A stretch of DNA of 39,205 nt from Cypionkella sp. GTDB taxonomy: Bacteria > Pseudomonadota > Alphaproteobacteria > Rhodobacterales > Rhodobacteraceae. Both the position numbers and the translations under genes were made by a program. The notes beneath the pieces were generated by a model. That model did no database searches. It saw nothing but the letters and a program-made list of their open reading frames with translations, and had not been told where the DNA came from. Numbering within the stretch: position 1 is the first letter of the stretch; each line of letters opens with the position of its first letter. The stretch lies in the NCBI RefSeq assembly GCF_028290025.1, contig NZ_JAQGKQ010000007.1:1-39205 (forward strand), in the 5' to 3' direction. Shown here in pieces: positions 30,004-39,180 of this stretch.

Positions 30004-30027
30004 GGTCCGGGCGTTACAGCCCGGACC
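30004..30027 (+). other. Stem-loop between the solute-binding protein and permease genes
   Basis: GGTCCGGGC and GCCCGGACC form a perfect 9-bp stem around GTTACA, 10 bases after the binding-protein stop. No T run follows. Such stems commonly protect the upstream message and lower expression of the permeases relative to the receptor; that role is inferred. Confidence 0.65.
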
Positions 30028-30115
30028 ACCGCTGCCCAATAATAAGAATAAAGACTGAACGCAGGAAACAACGCACAGTCGGCCGCCAAGTGATTGGCGC
30101 ATAGGGGACACATTC

Positions 30116-31201
30116 ATGTTAAAATTCGTGGCAAGGCGCTTGGGCGTCATGGTCTTGACTGCGTTGGCGCTGACATTTGTCGTGTTCTACCTGACCAATT
30201 TGCCGCCAAACCTTGAGAAACTCGCCCGCACCGAGGGTTCGGTTCGGATGACAGATCAGGCAGTGGCGTCGTGGATCGAAAACAACGGCCACGGCGGTTC
30301 GGTGTTTGGCCGCTATGCGCAGTGGCTTGGCGTTGCCCCCGGCTGGGTGCTGACCGATGATAAGGGTGTGACGCGCGGCCGTTGTATTCGCGCCGGAACC
30401 GATCCTGCCGCAGCCAGCAGCTATTGCGGCGTGTTGCAGGGCGAATGGGGTTTTTCCACCGTGTTCAAGAAACCCGTTTTGGAGTCTGTGCTGCAAAAGC
30501 TTGGCTCGACGGGTTGGCTGATGTTGTGGGTGATGATCGTCATGGTGCCGACATCGCTGTTGATGGGGGTGTTGTCGGGGATGCGGGAAGGCTCGCGCAC
30601 CGACCGAGGTTTGTCGATCATTGCCATCGCCACCACCGCGACGCCGGAATATGTCTCGGGGGTTATTCTGGTGGCGGTATTCGCATCCGTCACCGCTGGC
30701 GTCTCACCGATCTTGCACGAATGGGGCTGGATCAGCACCAAGACGTTGTTCTTGGGCACCGCCACGAGTGCTATGGACAACATAACCTTCTGGAACTTCG
30801 CGCTGCCGGTGTTGACCATCGCACTCTATGGCATCGGCTATATCGCCCGGATGACACGCGCGAGCATGACCGAGGTGATGGTGCAGCAATACATCCGCAC
30901 CGCGCGGCTGAAGGGTGTGCGGTTCCGCGATGTGGTGATGCGGCACGCGCTTCGCAACGCGTTGATCGCTCCGTTCACCGTGATCATGCTGCAGTTCCCG
31001 TGGCTGTTGAACGGCGTGGTGATCACCGAGGCTTTGTTCAACTACAAGGGCTTTGGCTGGACGCTGGTGCAAGCCGCTGGCAACAATGACATCGACTTGC
31101 TTTTGGGCTGTTCGGTGGTCGCGGTCCTCGTCGTTCTGGTCACGCAGCTGATCTCCGACATCGGCTATGTGTTCTTGAACCCCCGTATCCGGCTGGCATG
31201 A
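30116..31201 (+). CDS. Peptide-type ABC transporter permease (DppB/OppB family)
   Basis: An inner-membrane subunit of the importer. The 361-residue protein starts MLKFVARRLGVMVLT with the first membrane helix, and five more follow from about residue 130. The EAA coupling loop is RTARLKGVRFRDVVMRHALR. Between helices 1 and 2 lies a periplasmic loop of about 95 residues with two cysteines (GRCIRAG, SYCGV) that could form a disulfide. It is followed 7 bases later by the second permease. Confidence 0.93.
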   Translation: MLKFVARRLGVMVLTALALTFVVFYLTNLPPNLEKLARTEGSVRMTDQAVASWIENNGHGGSVFGRYAQWLGVAPGWVLTDDKGVTRGRCIRAGTDPAAASSYCGVLQGEWGFSTVFKKPVLESVLQKLGSTGWLMLWVMIVMVPTSLLMGVLSGMREGSRTDRGLSIIAIATTATPEYVSGVILVAVFASVTAGVSPILHEWGWISTKTLFLGTATSAMDNITFWNFALPVLTIALYGIGYIARMTRASMTEVMVQQYIRTARLKGVRFRDVVMRHALRNALIAPFTVIMLQFPWLLNGVVITEALFNYKGFGWTLVQAAGNNDIDLLLGCSVVAVLVVLVTQLISDIGYVFLNPRIRLA

Positions 31202-31208
31202 GGCAATA

Positions 31209-32381
31209 ATGGACGAAACAACGCTTCTCTCATGGGGCCAGATCATCGCCCGCATCCTCCAGCAGTTTCTGCCGGTGTGGATTGCGCTGATCGTGACCTT
31301 TATCCTGTCGATCCGCTACAAGCGTAAGCTTGGGCTATACGGCAAGTTGTTTGACAGCCCGGTGGGTATGGTCGGGCTGTTGCTGGTGCTGTTTTGGGTC
31401 TACACGGCGTTCTTTGCCGATATGATTATCACCATGGACCCGATTGCGCAGTTTGGCCGAGTGAAGAATCCACCGCCCGGCACGCCTCTGGTTGATCCAA
31501 AAGACGGCCAATACGCCTATTTCCTGCTCGGCGCCGATCACCTCGCCCGCGATGTGTTTAGCCGTGTGGTGATGGGCGCGCGCCGGGTGCTGATGATCGC
31601 GCCAGCCGCAACTACTTTCGCCTTCATGGTCGGCGTGACGCTCGGCCTGCCTGCGGGATATTTCGGCGGCAAGCTGGATACCGCGCTGTCGTTCGCGGCC
31701 AACCTCGTGCTGGCCTTCCCGGTGATCTTGCTGTTCTACCTGCTGGTTACCCCGGAAATCCGCGTCACTGGTATTCCGACCTACCTCGCGGCGGTGCTGT
31801 TCATTTTCCCGGTGATCTTCTTTTGCACCCTGTTCAACTCGCGCTTCTTCACCAGCCCGCCGAAACGCAACCTCTATGTCGGGCTGACGCTGGTAATCGG
31901 GCTTTGGGCCTATTCGGGCCTTGCCTTCAACATGGACCCGCTCGGTGTCTGGTCGATGGACCCTAACCTGCTGAACGTGTTCGTCTCGGTGGTGTTCGTG
32001 AACTCGCCCACCGTGTTCCGCATCGTGCGCGGCATTGTGATGGATCTGAAAGCCCGCGATTACGTTGCCGCCGGTCAGACCCGAGGCGAGTCCGCGTGGT
32101 ATATCATGCTATGGGAAATCCTGCCGAACGCCCGTGGTCCGCTGATCGTCGATTTCTGCCTGCGCATCGGCTACACCACGATCCTGCTCGGCACGCTCGG
32201 CTTCTTCGGCCTCGGCGTGAGCCCGGAATCCCCCGACTGGGGTTCGACCATCGACGATGGCCGCAAACTGCTGTCGCTTTACCTGCACCCGGCGATCACC
32301 CCGGCCCTCGCCTTGATGAGCCTTGTGCTGGGTCTGAACCTACTGGCCGATGGTCTCCGCGAAGAAAGCCTGAAGGACTGA
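31209..32381 (+). CDS. Peptide-type ABC transporter permease (DppC/OppC family), enlarged
   Basis: The partner permease. The 390-residue protein has the DppC-type DSPVGMVGLLLV region, the GADHLARDVFSRVVMGAR block, and an EAA loop KARDYVAAGQTRGES followed by LPNARGPL and a C-terminal GLNLLADGLREE. DppC proteins are usually about 300 residues. The excess is a hydrophobic stretch of about 80 residues (IPTYLAAVLFIFPVIFFCTL and on to GLAFNMDPLG) inserted before the EAA loop, probably two extra membrane helices. It fits the fused ATPase downstream. Confidence 0.92.
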   Translation: MDETTLLSWGQIIARILQQFLPVWIALIVTFILSIRYKRKLGLYGKLFDSPVGMVGLLLVLFWVYTAFFADMIITMDPIAQFGRVKNPPPGTPLVDPKDGQYAYFLLGADHLARDVFSRVVMGARRVLMIAPAATTFAFMVGVTLGLPAGYFGGKLDTALSFAANLVLAFPVILLFYLLVTPEIRVTGIPTYLAAVLFIFPVIFFCTLFNSRFFTSPPKRNLYVGLTLVIGLWAYSGLAFNMDPLGVWSMDPNLLNVFVSVVFVNSPTVFRIVRGIVMDLKARDYVAAGQTRGESAWYIMLWEILPNARGPLIVDFCLRIGYTTILLGTLGFFGLGVSPESPDWGSTIDDGRKLLSLYLHPAITPALALMSLVLGLNLLADGLREESLKD

Positions 32382-32394
32382 TGCAAGCTTTCGG

Positions 32395-32440
32395 CTTTCA
32401 TCATCGTCTAAATATTCTGGGGGTGTGGGGGCTAGCCCCC
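32395..32440 (-). repeat. Copy C (degenerate) of the dispersed stem-loop repeat
   Basis: On the minus strand a perfect 14-bp palindrome GGGGGCTAGCCCCC (32440-32427) is followed by the degenerate core AATATTTAGACGATGATGAA flanked by AG. The same order of GC stem then core is seen in copies A and B. It sits inside the operon between the second permease and the fused ATPase, so it may lower downstream expression. Confidence 0.6.
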
Positions 32441-32472
32441 GCTCCTGCCCTCTCCGTCAAAGCGAGGCTGCC

Positions 32473-34560
32473 ATGACTGACACCACTTGGGACGCAAGCA
32501 AACCGATCCTTGAGATCGAAAATCTGTCGATCAGCTTTTTCACGAGGATGCGCGAAATCCCCGCCGTGATGGATTTCTCGTGTTCGGTGATGGCGGGCGA
32601 GTCGATGGGCCTCGTGGGCGAAAGCGGTTGCGGCAAATCCACCGTGGCGCTGGCGGTGCTGCGTGACCTTGGCAAGAACGGCCGCATCGTCAGCGGCACC
32701 ATCAAGTTCAAGGGCCGCGATCTGACCCATATGGGTGATGAAGAACTGCGCCATATTCGCGGCTCGGAAATCGCGATGATCTATCAAGAGCCGATGGCGT
32801 CGTTGAACCCGGCGATGAAGATTGGCGCACAACTGGCCGAAGTGCCGATGATCCATCAAGGCATGGCGAAGGAAGATGCGTGGAAGCTTGCGCGGCAGAT
32901 CATCGCCGATGTGCGCCTGCCCGACCCCGACCGTATCTTGCACGCCTATCCGCACCAGCTTTCCGGCGGTCAGCAACAGCGTATCGTCATTGCGATGGCG
33001 CTGATGTCAAAGCCCGCGCTGCTGATATTGGATGAGCCGACCACCGCGTTGGACGTGACGGTTGAGGCTGGCATCGTCGATCTGGTCAAAGATTTGGGCA
33101 CCAAATACGGCACCTCAATGCTGTTCATTTCGCATAATCTTGGCCTGATCCTCGACGTATGCGACCGTCTTTGCGTGATGTATTCCGGCGAGGCGGTGGA
33201 GACCGGCAACGTCATCGAAGTTTTCGACAAGATGCGCCACCCCTATACCCAAGCCCTGTTCCGCTCGATCCCGCTTCCGGGGGCTGATAAAAACACTCAT
33301 CCTTTGGTGGCAATCCCCGGCAACTTCCCGCTGCCACATGAGCGTCCACCGGGCTGCAACTTTGGTCCGCGCTGCGATTACTTCAAGGATGGTTTGTGCA
33401 ACGCCGCCGAAGTGCCGATGTTTCCGGTGCCCGGCGACGACCGCCACGCCACCCGCTGCTTCCGCTGGACCGAAATCGACTGGGAAGCGCCGATGACGTT
33501 GAAGGCGAGCAAGCCAAAGACGCCGATCGGCAAAGTCGTGCTGAAGATGGAGGATCTGAAGAAGTATTACTCGGTGTCCTCAGGCGGGTTTGGCAGCGGC
33601 ACCACGAAAGTTGTGAAGGCCAACGAAACGCTCAGCTTCGAGGCGCGAGAAGGTGAGACTTTGGCCATCGTCGGCGAGTCCGGTTGCGGTAAATCGACCT
33701 TTGCCAAGGTTTTAATGGGGTTGGAGACTGCGACAAGCGGTTCCATCCTGCTGTTCGATGAAAACGTGCAATCGACGCCCATTCAGCAGCGCAACACCGA
33801 TACGGTGTCGAGCGTTCAGATGGTGTTCCAAAACCCGTTCGACACGCTTAACCCGTCGATGAATGTCGGCCGCCAGATCATCCGCGCGCTTGAGATTTTC
33901 AAGCAGGGCAAGTCTGATGAAGAACGCCACGCCCGGATGCTGGAACTGCTCGACCTCGTAAAACTGCCGCGCGCCTTTGCTGAACGGATGCCGCGCCAGT
34001 TGTCGGGCGGGCAAAAACAGCGCGTCGGCATCGCGCGGGCGTTTGCCGGTGGTGCCAAGGTTGTGGTTGCCGATGAACCCGTTTCGGCTTTGGACGTCTC
34101 GGTGCAAGCCGCCGTTACCGATCTCTTGATGGACATTCAACGCGAGAACAAAACCACCCTGCTGTTTATCAGCCATGACCTCTCCATCGTGCGCTACCTC
34201 AGCGACCGGGTGATGGTGATGTACCTCGGCCATGTCGTTGAAATGGGGACCACCGATCAGGTGTTCCAGCCGCCCTACCACCCCTACACCGAGGCGCTGC
34301 TGTCGGCGGTGCCGATTGCCGACACCAAAGTGATCCGCAAGCGCATCGTGCTGGAAGGCGATATTCCGTCGGCAATGAATCCTCCGCCCGGTTGCCCGTT
34401 CCAAACCCGCTGCCGCTGGAAATCTCTGGTGCCGGGAGGCTTATGCGACGTCGAAATGCCGCCTGTGAAGATGCTGGAAGGCGGCCATCAGGTGAAATGC
34501 CACTTGAGCGATAATGTGCTGGCGACGATGGAGCCTGTTATCAAGGTCGCAGCCGAGTAG
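32473..34560 (+). CDS. Fused double ABC ATPase (DppD-DppF type)
   Basis: Supplies both ATPase domains of the importer in one 695-residue chain. Domain 1 has Walker [10 protein letters not shown] (49-57), signature LSGGQQQR and Walker [13 protein letters not shown], ending in an oligopeptide-type C-terminal segment with PPGCNFGPRC. Domain 2 starts near residue 355, with Walker [10 protein letters not shown] (about 401), LSGGQKQR, VVVADEPVSALD and a second tail PPGCPFQTRC. The start at 32473 has GAGG 5 bases before it; the ATG at 32425 lies in repeat sequence. It ends the operon before a large inverted repeat. Confidence 0.95.
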   Translation: MTDTTWDASKPILEIENLSISFFTRMREIPAVMDFSCSVMAGESMGLVGESGCGKSTVALAVLRDLGKNGRIVSGTIKFKGRDLTHMGDEELRHIRGSEIAMIYQEPMASLNPAMKIGAQLAEVPMIHQGMAKEDAWKLARQIIADVRLPDPDRILHAYPHQLSGGQQQRIVIAMALMSKPALLILDEPTTALDVTVEAGIVDLVKDLGTKYGTSMLFISHNLGLILDVCDRLCVMYSGEAVETGNVIEVFDKMRHPYTQALFRSIPLPGADKNTHPLVAIPGNFPLPHERPPGCNFGPRCDYFKDGLCNAAEVPMFPVPGDDRHATRCFRWTEIDWEAPMTLKASKPKTPIGKVVLKMEDLKKYYSVSSGGFGSGTTKVVKANETLSFEAREGETLAIVGESGCGKSTFAKVLMGLETATSGSILLFDENVQSTPIQQRNTDTVSSVQMVFQNPFDTLNPSMNVGRQIIRALEIFKQGKSDEERHARMLELLDLVKLPRAFAERMPRQLSGGQKQRVGIARAFAGGAKVVVADEPVSALDVSVQAAVTDLLMDIQRENKTTLLFISHDLSIVRYLSDRVMVMYLGHVVEMGTTDQVFQPPYHPYTEALLSAVPIADTKVIRKRIVLEGDIPSAMNPPPGCPFQTRCRWKSLVPGGLCDVEMPPVKMLEGGHQVKCHLSDNVLATMEPVIKVAAE

Positions 34561-34591
34561 AACGACTTGCGCCCGCTGGTGGCCTCAGAGC

Positions 34592-34663
34592 CTCCGGCGG
34601 GGATATTTAAGCCAATGTGAAAGCCTTAAGTGTTTCACATTGGTCCAAATATCCCCCGCGGAG
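34592..34663. terminator. Large inverted repeat (two opposed copies D of the dispersed repeat) between convergent genes
   Basis: Arms 34592-34622 and 34633-34663 are 31 bases each and pair almost throughout (core GGGGATATTT....CAATGTGAAA, with mismatches only in the middle and near the base), around a 10-base loop. It sits between the stops of the fused ATPase and the convergent oxidoreductase. A bidirectional terminator is the natural reading, although there is no T run. Confidence 0.75.
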
Positions 34664-34690
34664 CGTTCAACAAATCAACCCTCGCCCCGC

Positions 34691-36034
34691 TTACAAACTC
34701 GGTCCCGGCGCGATTTTGCTGCCATCGGTGAAGCGCGACAGCCGGAACCGCGTCAGATCATGCGTCTCGGTCTTGCCTGCCACCAGATCAGCTACCACGC
34801 GGCCCATGCCGGGGCCAATGCCAAAGCCGTGGCCGCTCATCCCGGTCGCAATCACCAGACCCGAGATCGCCGCCACCCGATCAATCACCGGCACCACATC
34901 CGGCATGGTGTCGATCATCCCGGCCCATGCGGCCTTTAGCCTGGGCCGCCCGAGTTCCGGCAGGGCTTTGGCGAAACTGTCCTGCACATCCGACAGCGCC
35001 TGCATATTCGGGCTTGGGTTCAGCACGCGGATACGCTCGAAGGGTGAGACCTGATCCGCCTGCCATTTGCGCGGCGTGCCCCACGCATCGGGGTAATCTT
35101 TCGGCGCTGCGGGGCGGAACTTGGTTGAGGTGAAATCCTTTTTCAACACCGGGATGTAGCTCAGCATGTGGCGGAGCGCATCGGGGCCAATGAAGAAATC
35201 ATGGCTCGCGCCCGGTGCAATCGTATAGCCGCCATCCAAGCGACGCCGGAAGGCGAAGCGATCATCGGCGACGTTGCCGGCGTAAACCTCGGGCATCGCC
35301 TCAGTCGCGGCTACCGACGCCAACACCGCGAGTTGCGGAATTTTCACCCCCTCGGCGCGCAGGAACAATGACGACCAAGCGCCGCCCGCCACCACCACCT
35401 GATCGCAAGCGATGCGGCCCTTTTCGGTGTAAACTCCGGTGATCTGACCACCCGCGATATCCAGACGCCGCACCGCGCAATCCTCGATGAGCGTGGCACC
35501 CCGCGCCACCGCACCTTCGGCGAGCATCGGCACCGCCGACCAAGGTTCAGCCCGCGCATCCGACGGCGTCAGCAGCCCGCCAATCCACGGCGCATCCGCC
35601 CCTTGAATTGTGTTGCGAACCTGCCCCGCCGACTGCATCACGGTATCAAGGCCATGGGCTTTCGCGTGCACCAGCCAATCCTCAAACCCCTGCATTTCGG
35701 CCTCAGTTCGGGCGAGATACATCACACCTTCTTGGCGAAACCCTAAGCCTGCGCCAAATTCCTGCGACAGCGATTTCCAGATCCGCAGGCTTTCAACCAT
35801 GATCGGCAGCTCTGCCAGATCGCGGCCCTGTTGCCTGATCCAACCCCAGTTGCGGCTGCTCTGCTCCCCCGCAATACGACCCTTTTCGCACAAAACCACC
35901 TTGAAACCAGCCTCGGCCAGATGCCACGCCGTCATCACGCCAATCACCCCACCGCCGAGCACGACCACATCGCAGGAGGCGGGCAAGGCACTGGTGAACC
36001 GTGGTTTATTGGCCTCGGATATCGGGAATTGCAT
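34691..36034 (-). CDS. DAO-family FAD-dependent oxidoreductase
   Basis: A 447-residue flavoenzyme of the glycine/D-amino acid oxidase-dehydrogenase family, which oxidises amines or amino acids. The Rossmann motif VVVLGGGVIGVMTAWHLAE (residues 24-42) binds FAD. SSRNWGWIRQQGRD and the C-terminal IDTMPDVVPVID and GMSGHGFGIGPGMG are family landmarks. The ATG at 36034 overlaps the upstream deacylase stop by one base (TGATG), so the two are co-translated; the frame to 36085 would run into that gene. The substrate is unknown. Confidence 0.93.
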   Translation of the reverse strand: MQFPISEANKPRFTSALPASCDVVVLGGGVIGVMTAWHLAEAGFKVVLCEKGRIAGEQSSRNWGWIRQQGRDLAELPIMVESLRIWKSLSQEFGAGLGFRQEGVMYLARTEAEMQGFEDWLVHAKAHGLDTVMQSAGQVRNTIQGADAPWIGGLLTPSDARAEPWSAVPMLAEGAVARGATLIEDCAVRRLDIAGGQITGVYTEKGRIACDQVVVAGGAWSSLFLRAEGVKIPQLAVLASVAATEAMPEVYAGNVADDRFAFRRRLDGGYTIAPGASHDFFIGPDALRHMLSYIPVLKKDFTSTKFRPAAPKDYPDAWGTPRKWQADQVSPFERIRVLNPSPNMQALSDVQDSFAKALPELGRPRLKAAWAGMIDTMPDVVPVIDRVAAISGLVIATGMSGHGFGIGPGMGRVVADLVAGKTETHDLTRFRLSRFTDGSKIAPGPSL

Positions 36035-37191
36035 CACTTTAGCGACTCCAGCAGGCTTTGCATGAAGCGCAATCCGGCGTTCCATTCCGACAGTTCCAAA
36101 TATTCATCGACCTGATGCGCTTGCGCGATGTCACCCGGCCCGCAGACCACTGCGGAATAGCCCGCCTCTTGGAATTGCCCAGCTTCGGTGCCGTAAGACA
36201 CCACGCCGGTGCTGTTATCGCCAGTTAGTGACCGCACCAGATGTTCGGCTGCTCCATCCACTTCGGGCTTCAAACCTGGCACGCCGAAAAACTTTTCCAA
36301 ATGCACGCCAGCCTCGGGTTGCACAGCTTTCAGCGCGGCATCCAAGCGGGCGGCCTCGGCGACAAACTCCGCCGCGAGTGCAGCCTCATCCTCACCCGGC
36401 ACCACCCGCATTTCGACCGCAAACTTGCAATCCCCGGCGGTGATATTATGCGCCGTGCCACCGGCGATCATGCCGACATGCAACGTGGTGAACGGCGGAT
36501 AGAACGTCGCCGCCACGTCAGAGATCGGCCGCGCTTGTATCTCCGCGTTTTTCGCGTTGACCCAACCGATCAGCCGCGCGCCTTCCATGATCGCCGACAC
36601 GCCGTAGGGCAGCAGCGAGGAATGCACCTCAAACCCCTTCACATGCACATGATAGCCAGTGCCGCCCTTATGGCCGTGGATCAGCTTCATGCCGCTGGGC
36701 TCACCGATCACCGCAGCCGAGGCTTGTGGCACCACCGCTTGCATCGCGGCAATCATCGGCGGAGCGCCGGTGCAGCCAAGCTCCTCATCATAGGATAGTG
36801 CCAGTTGCAAAGGCCGAGTCACACCCTGCAAATGCGCCCGCACCAAGGCCCAAACCGACAGCGCGACATAGCCCTTCATATCGCAAGTGCCGCGGCCATA
36901 AAGCCGCCCGTCGCGCTCGGTCACCACCCACGGATCAGACGTCCAAGCTTGGCCGTCCACTGGCACCACGTCGGAATGGCCAGACAGCACGACGCCACCC
37001 GCTTCCCACGGCCCGACATGCGCGAACAGGGCGGCTTTGGTGCGATCCTCGTTCCAGTGCCGATGCGAGGTGATACCATGGCTGGCGAGGTAATCTTCCA
37101 GCCAATCAATCAAATCGAGATTGCTGCCCCGGCTGACCGTCGGAAAGCTGACAAGCTGCTGCAATACGTGACGCGGCGTCAATTCTTCCAT
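36034..37191 (-). CDS. M20-family deacylase, ArgE-like (acetylornithine deacetylase type)
   Basis: A 385-residue zinc hydrolase of the ArgE/DapE group, which removes acyl groups from N-acyl amino acids. Metal and catalytic residues are visible: His72 and Asp74 in GHSDVVPVDG, Asp104 in GRGTCDMKGY, and Glu136/137 in SYDEELGC. A late His lies in QAHQVDEY. The start at 37191 has GGGGA 5 bases before it; more upstream in-frame ATGs are not supported. Since it pairs with an amine oxidoreductase and peptide transporters rather than arg genes, a catabolic role is as likely as arginine synthesis, so I give no symbol. Confidence 0.9.
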   Translation of the reverse strand: MEELTPRHVLQQLVSFPTVSRGSNLDLIDWLEDYLASHGITSHRHWNEDRTKAALFAHVGPWEAGGVVLSGHSDVVPVDGQAWTSDPWVVTERDGRLYGRGTCDMKGYVALSVWALVRAHLQGVTRPLQLALSYDEELGCTGAPPMIAAMQAVVPQASAAVIGEPSGMKLIHGHKGGTGYHVHVKGFEVHSSLLPYGVSAIMEGARLIGWVNAKNAEIQARPISDVAATFYPPFTTLHVGMIAGGTAHNITAGDCKFAVEMRVVPGEDEAALAAEFVAEAARLDAALKAVQPEAGVHLEKFFGVPGLKPEVDGAAEHLVRSLTGDNSTGVVSYGTEAGQFQEAGYSAVVCGPGDIAQAHQVDEYLELSEWNAGLRFMQSLLESLK

Positions 37192-37418
37192 GTTTATCCC
37201 CATATGTTGTGGCCGAACCTGCCGATGCACACGAGCAGTGTCAATCCCGGCAGAATGTCGCTGCTTGCACGCCATATGTCGCGAAAACATTCTGCGCGGT
37301 GGTCTAAATTCAGGATTGATAGCTAACCCGAAATGGTCAAGACTTCACCCAATCACTGGGCGGGCAAAGAACCGACCCGGACAAAACAAAATAATAACAA
37401 CGACCTGGGGAGTTTCAT
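37192..37418. other. Divergent promoter region between the deacylase and the ATPase genes
   Basis: A 227-bp gap with no gene, AT-richer toward its right end. It must hold promoters for both directions. I see no hexamer pair or operator good enough to mark; GGGGAG stands 6 bases before the ATG at 37419. Confidence 0.5.
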
Positions 37419-38453
37419 ATGCCCGATCGGGCCGCGCCCGTCCTTGATGTAAGGGGGCTGAAAGTCGTCTTCCGCACCCGTGGAGGCGAGATTCACGCCG
37501 TCAACGATGTCAGCTTCCATTTGGAACGCGGTGAACTTTTGGGCGTTGTCGGCGAAAGTGGTTCTGGCAAGTCAGTTACCATGATGTCGCTGATCGGTTT
37601 GCTGCCCTCGCCGCCTGCGGAAATCCGCTCGGGTTCGGTGAAATTGGGCGCACAAGACCTGCTGAAAATTAGCCCCGACCAGTTGCGCAATGTGCGCGGG
37701 GCGAAGGTGGGTTTCATCTTCCAAGACCCGATGACCAGCCTGAACCCGGTGTTTAATGTAGGCTTCCAGATCGCCGAACCTTTGCGGCGTCATATGGGGA
37801 TGAACAAGGCGCAGGCGGCGCAGCGGGCGATGGAACTGCTCGATCTGGTCGGCATCCCGGATGCGAAGAAGCGTTTGGGCGATTATCCGCATCAGTTTTC
37901 CGGCGGGATGCGGCAGCGCGTGATGATCGCGATTGCCTTGGCTTGTGACCCGGATGTGTTGATCGCGGATGAGCCTACCACGGCGCTGGACGTGACCATT
38001 CAGGCGCAAATCCTTGAATTGGTGAAGGAACTGCGGGTGAAGCTTGGCATGGCGATCATCTGGATCACCCATGATCTTGGCGTGATCGCTGGCATCGCGG
38101 ATCGGGTGATGGTGATGTATGGCGGCCAGATTGTCGAGCAAGCCCCGGTGCGAGAGTTGTTCGCCAACCCGCAGCATCCCTACACGCGGGCGCTTTTGAA
38201 AACCATTCCGTCGCTGACGGGCGTGCGTGAAAAGCGCCTGCAAGTCATCGAAGGTCAGCCGCCGATTATGACGAGCACTCCCACCGCCTGCGCCTTTCGC
38301 GCGCGCTGCGTCCATGCGTTTGCGCGGTGTGAGTTTGAAAATCCGAAGCGCCACGGCATTGATACTTTGCCGTTGGGTTTGGGCCATGATGTCGCCTGCC
38401 ATTGGGCGCCCAACCCTGCTGGATCGCTCAACGCCGAGGTAGCCCATGCTTGA
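37419..38453 (+). CDS. Peptide-type ABC transporter ATPase (DppD/OppD family)
   Basis: A 344-residue ATPase with Walker A GESGSGKS (45-52), Q-loop [13 protein letters not shown], signature FSGGMRQR, Walker [13 protein letters not shown] and switch His in WITHDLG. The C-terminal oligopeptide-transporter segment contains [14 protein letters not shown], with Cys pairs seen in this family. It overlaps the next ATPase gene by 8 bases. No permease or receptor for this pair lies in the window; they may follow to the right or the pair may serve another system. Confidence 0.95.
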   Translation: MPDRAAPVLDVRGLKVVFRTRGGEIHAVNDVSFHLERGELLGVVGESGSGKSVTMMSLIGLLPSPPAEIRSGSVKLGAQDLLKISPDQLRNVRGAKVGFIFQDPMTSLNPVFNVGFQIAEPLRRHMGMNKAQAAQRAMELLDLVGIPDAKKRLGDYPHQFSGGMRQRVMIAIALACDPDVLIADEPTTALDVTIQAQILELVKELRVKLGMAIIWITHDLGVIAGIADRVMVMYGGQIVEQAPVRELFANPQHPYTRALLKTIPSLTGVREKRLQVIEGQPPIMTSTPTACAFRARCVHAFARCEFENPKRHGIDTLPLGLGHDVACHWAPNPAGSLNAEVAHA

Positions 38454-39180
38454 TGCCGCCCGTCCGGTCAAAGCCGGGGTTCCGCTGGTGCAGGTTGACG
38501 GGCTGAAGATGTATTTCCCGATCTACTCGGGGATTTTGCGCCGCCATACCGGCGATGTGAAAGCGGTGGATGGGGTGTCGTTTACGATTGAGGCCGGGGA
38601 AACTTTGGGGCTGGTGGGCGAGTCCGGTTGCGGTAAATCGACCGTGGGGCGGGCATTGCTGCGGCTATACGAGCCGACGGCGGGCGCGGTGGTGATTGAG
38701 GGCGAGGATATCGCCAAGCTGTCGCCGGAGGCTTTGCGCAAAAAGCGTCCGACGATGCAGATGGTGTTTCAAGACCCGCAGGCGAGTTTGAACCCTCGGA
38801 TGACCTTGGCCGATATTATCAGCGAACCGCTGGTCGAGCATACCGATTGGAAGGCTGATCGCCGGCTGGAGCGGGTTTACGAGTTGATGGATGCGGTGGG
38901 CCTGAACCGCCGTTTCGCCAACCGCTTCCCGCATGAGTTTTCCGGCGGTCAGCGTCAACGCATCGGCATCGCGCGGGCATTGGCGTTGAACCCGAAGTTC
39001 ATCGTCTGCGATGAACCGATTGCCGCGCTGGATGTGTCGATCCAAGCCCAAGTGGTTAACCTGTTGGAAGACCTGCAAGAAAAGCTCGGGCTGACCTATC
39101 TGTTCAACAGCCATGAACTATCGATGGTGCGTCATATCGCCGACCGGTTTGCGGTGATGTATCTTGGTCGCATCGCGTAA
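38446..39180 (+). CDS. Peptide-type ABC transporter ATPase (DppF/OppF family), cut by an in-frame stop
   Basis: The 244 residues before the stop have Walker [10 protein letters not shown] (59-67), Q-loop [12 protein letters not shown], signature FSGGQRQR, Walker [13 protein letters not shown] and switch His in FNSHELS, so the catalytic core is complete. DppF-type proteins are usually about 320-330 residues. The stop (TAA, 39178-39180) follows YLGRIA, and the same frame then reads LIPRDDLF to the window end. That matches the family pattern LGRIVExxPRDxLF, with TAA in place of the Glu codon GAA. This is a likely one-base nonsense change or sequencing error; the C-terminal segment would be lost. 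Confidence 0.88.
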   Translation: MLDAARPVKAGVPLVQVDGLKMYFPIYSGILRRHTGDVKAVDGVSFTIEAGETLGLVGESGCGKSTVGRALLRLYEPTAGAVVIEGEDIAKLSPEALRKKRPTMQMVFQDPQASLNPRMTLADIISEPLVEHTDWKADRRLERVYELMDAVGLNRRFANRFPHEFSGGQRQRIGIARALALNPKFIVCDEPIAALDVSIQAQVVNLLEDLQEKLGLTYLFNSHELSMVRHIADRFAVMYLGRIA

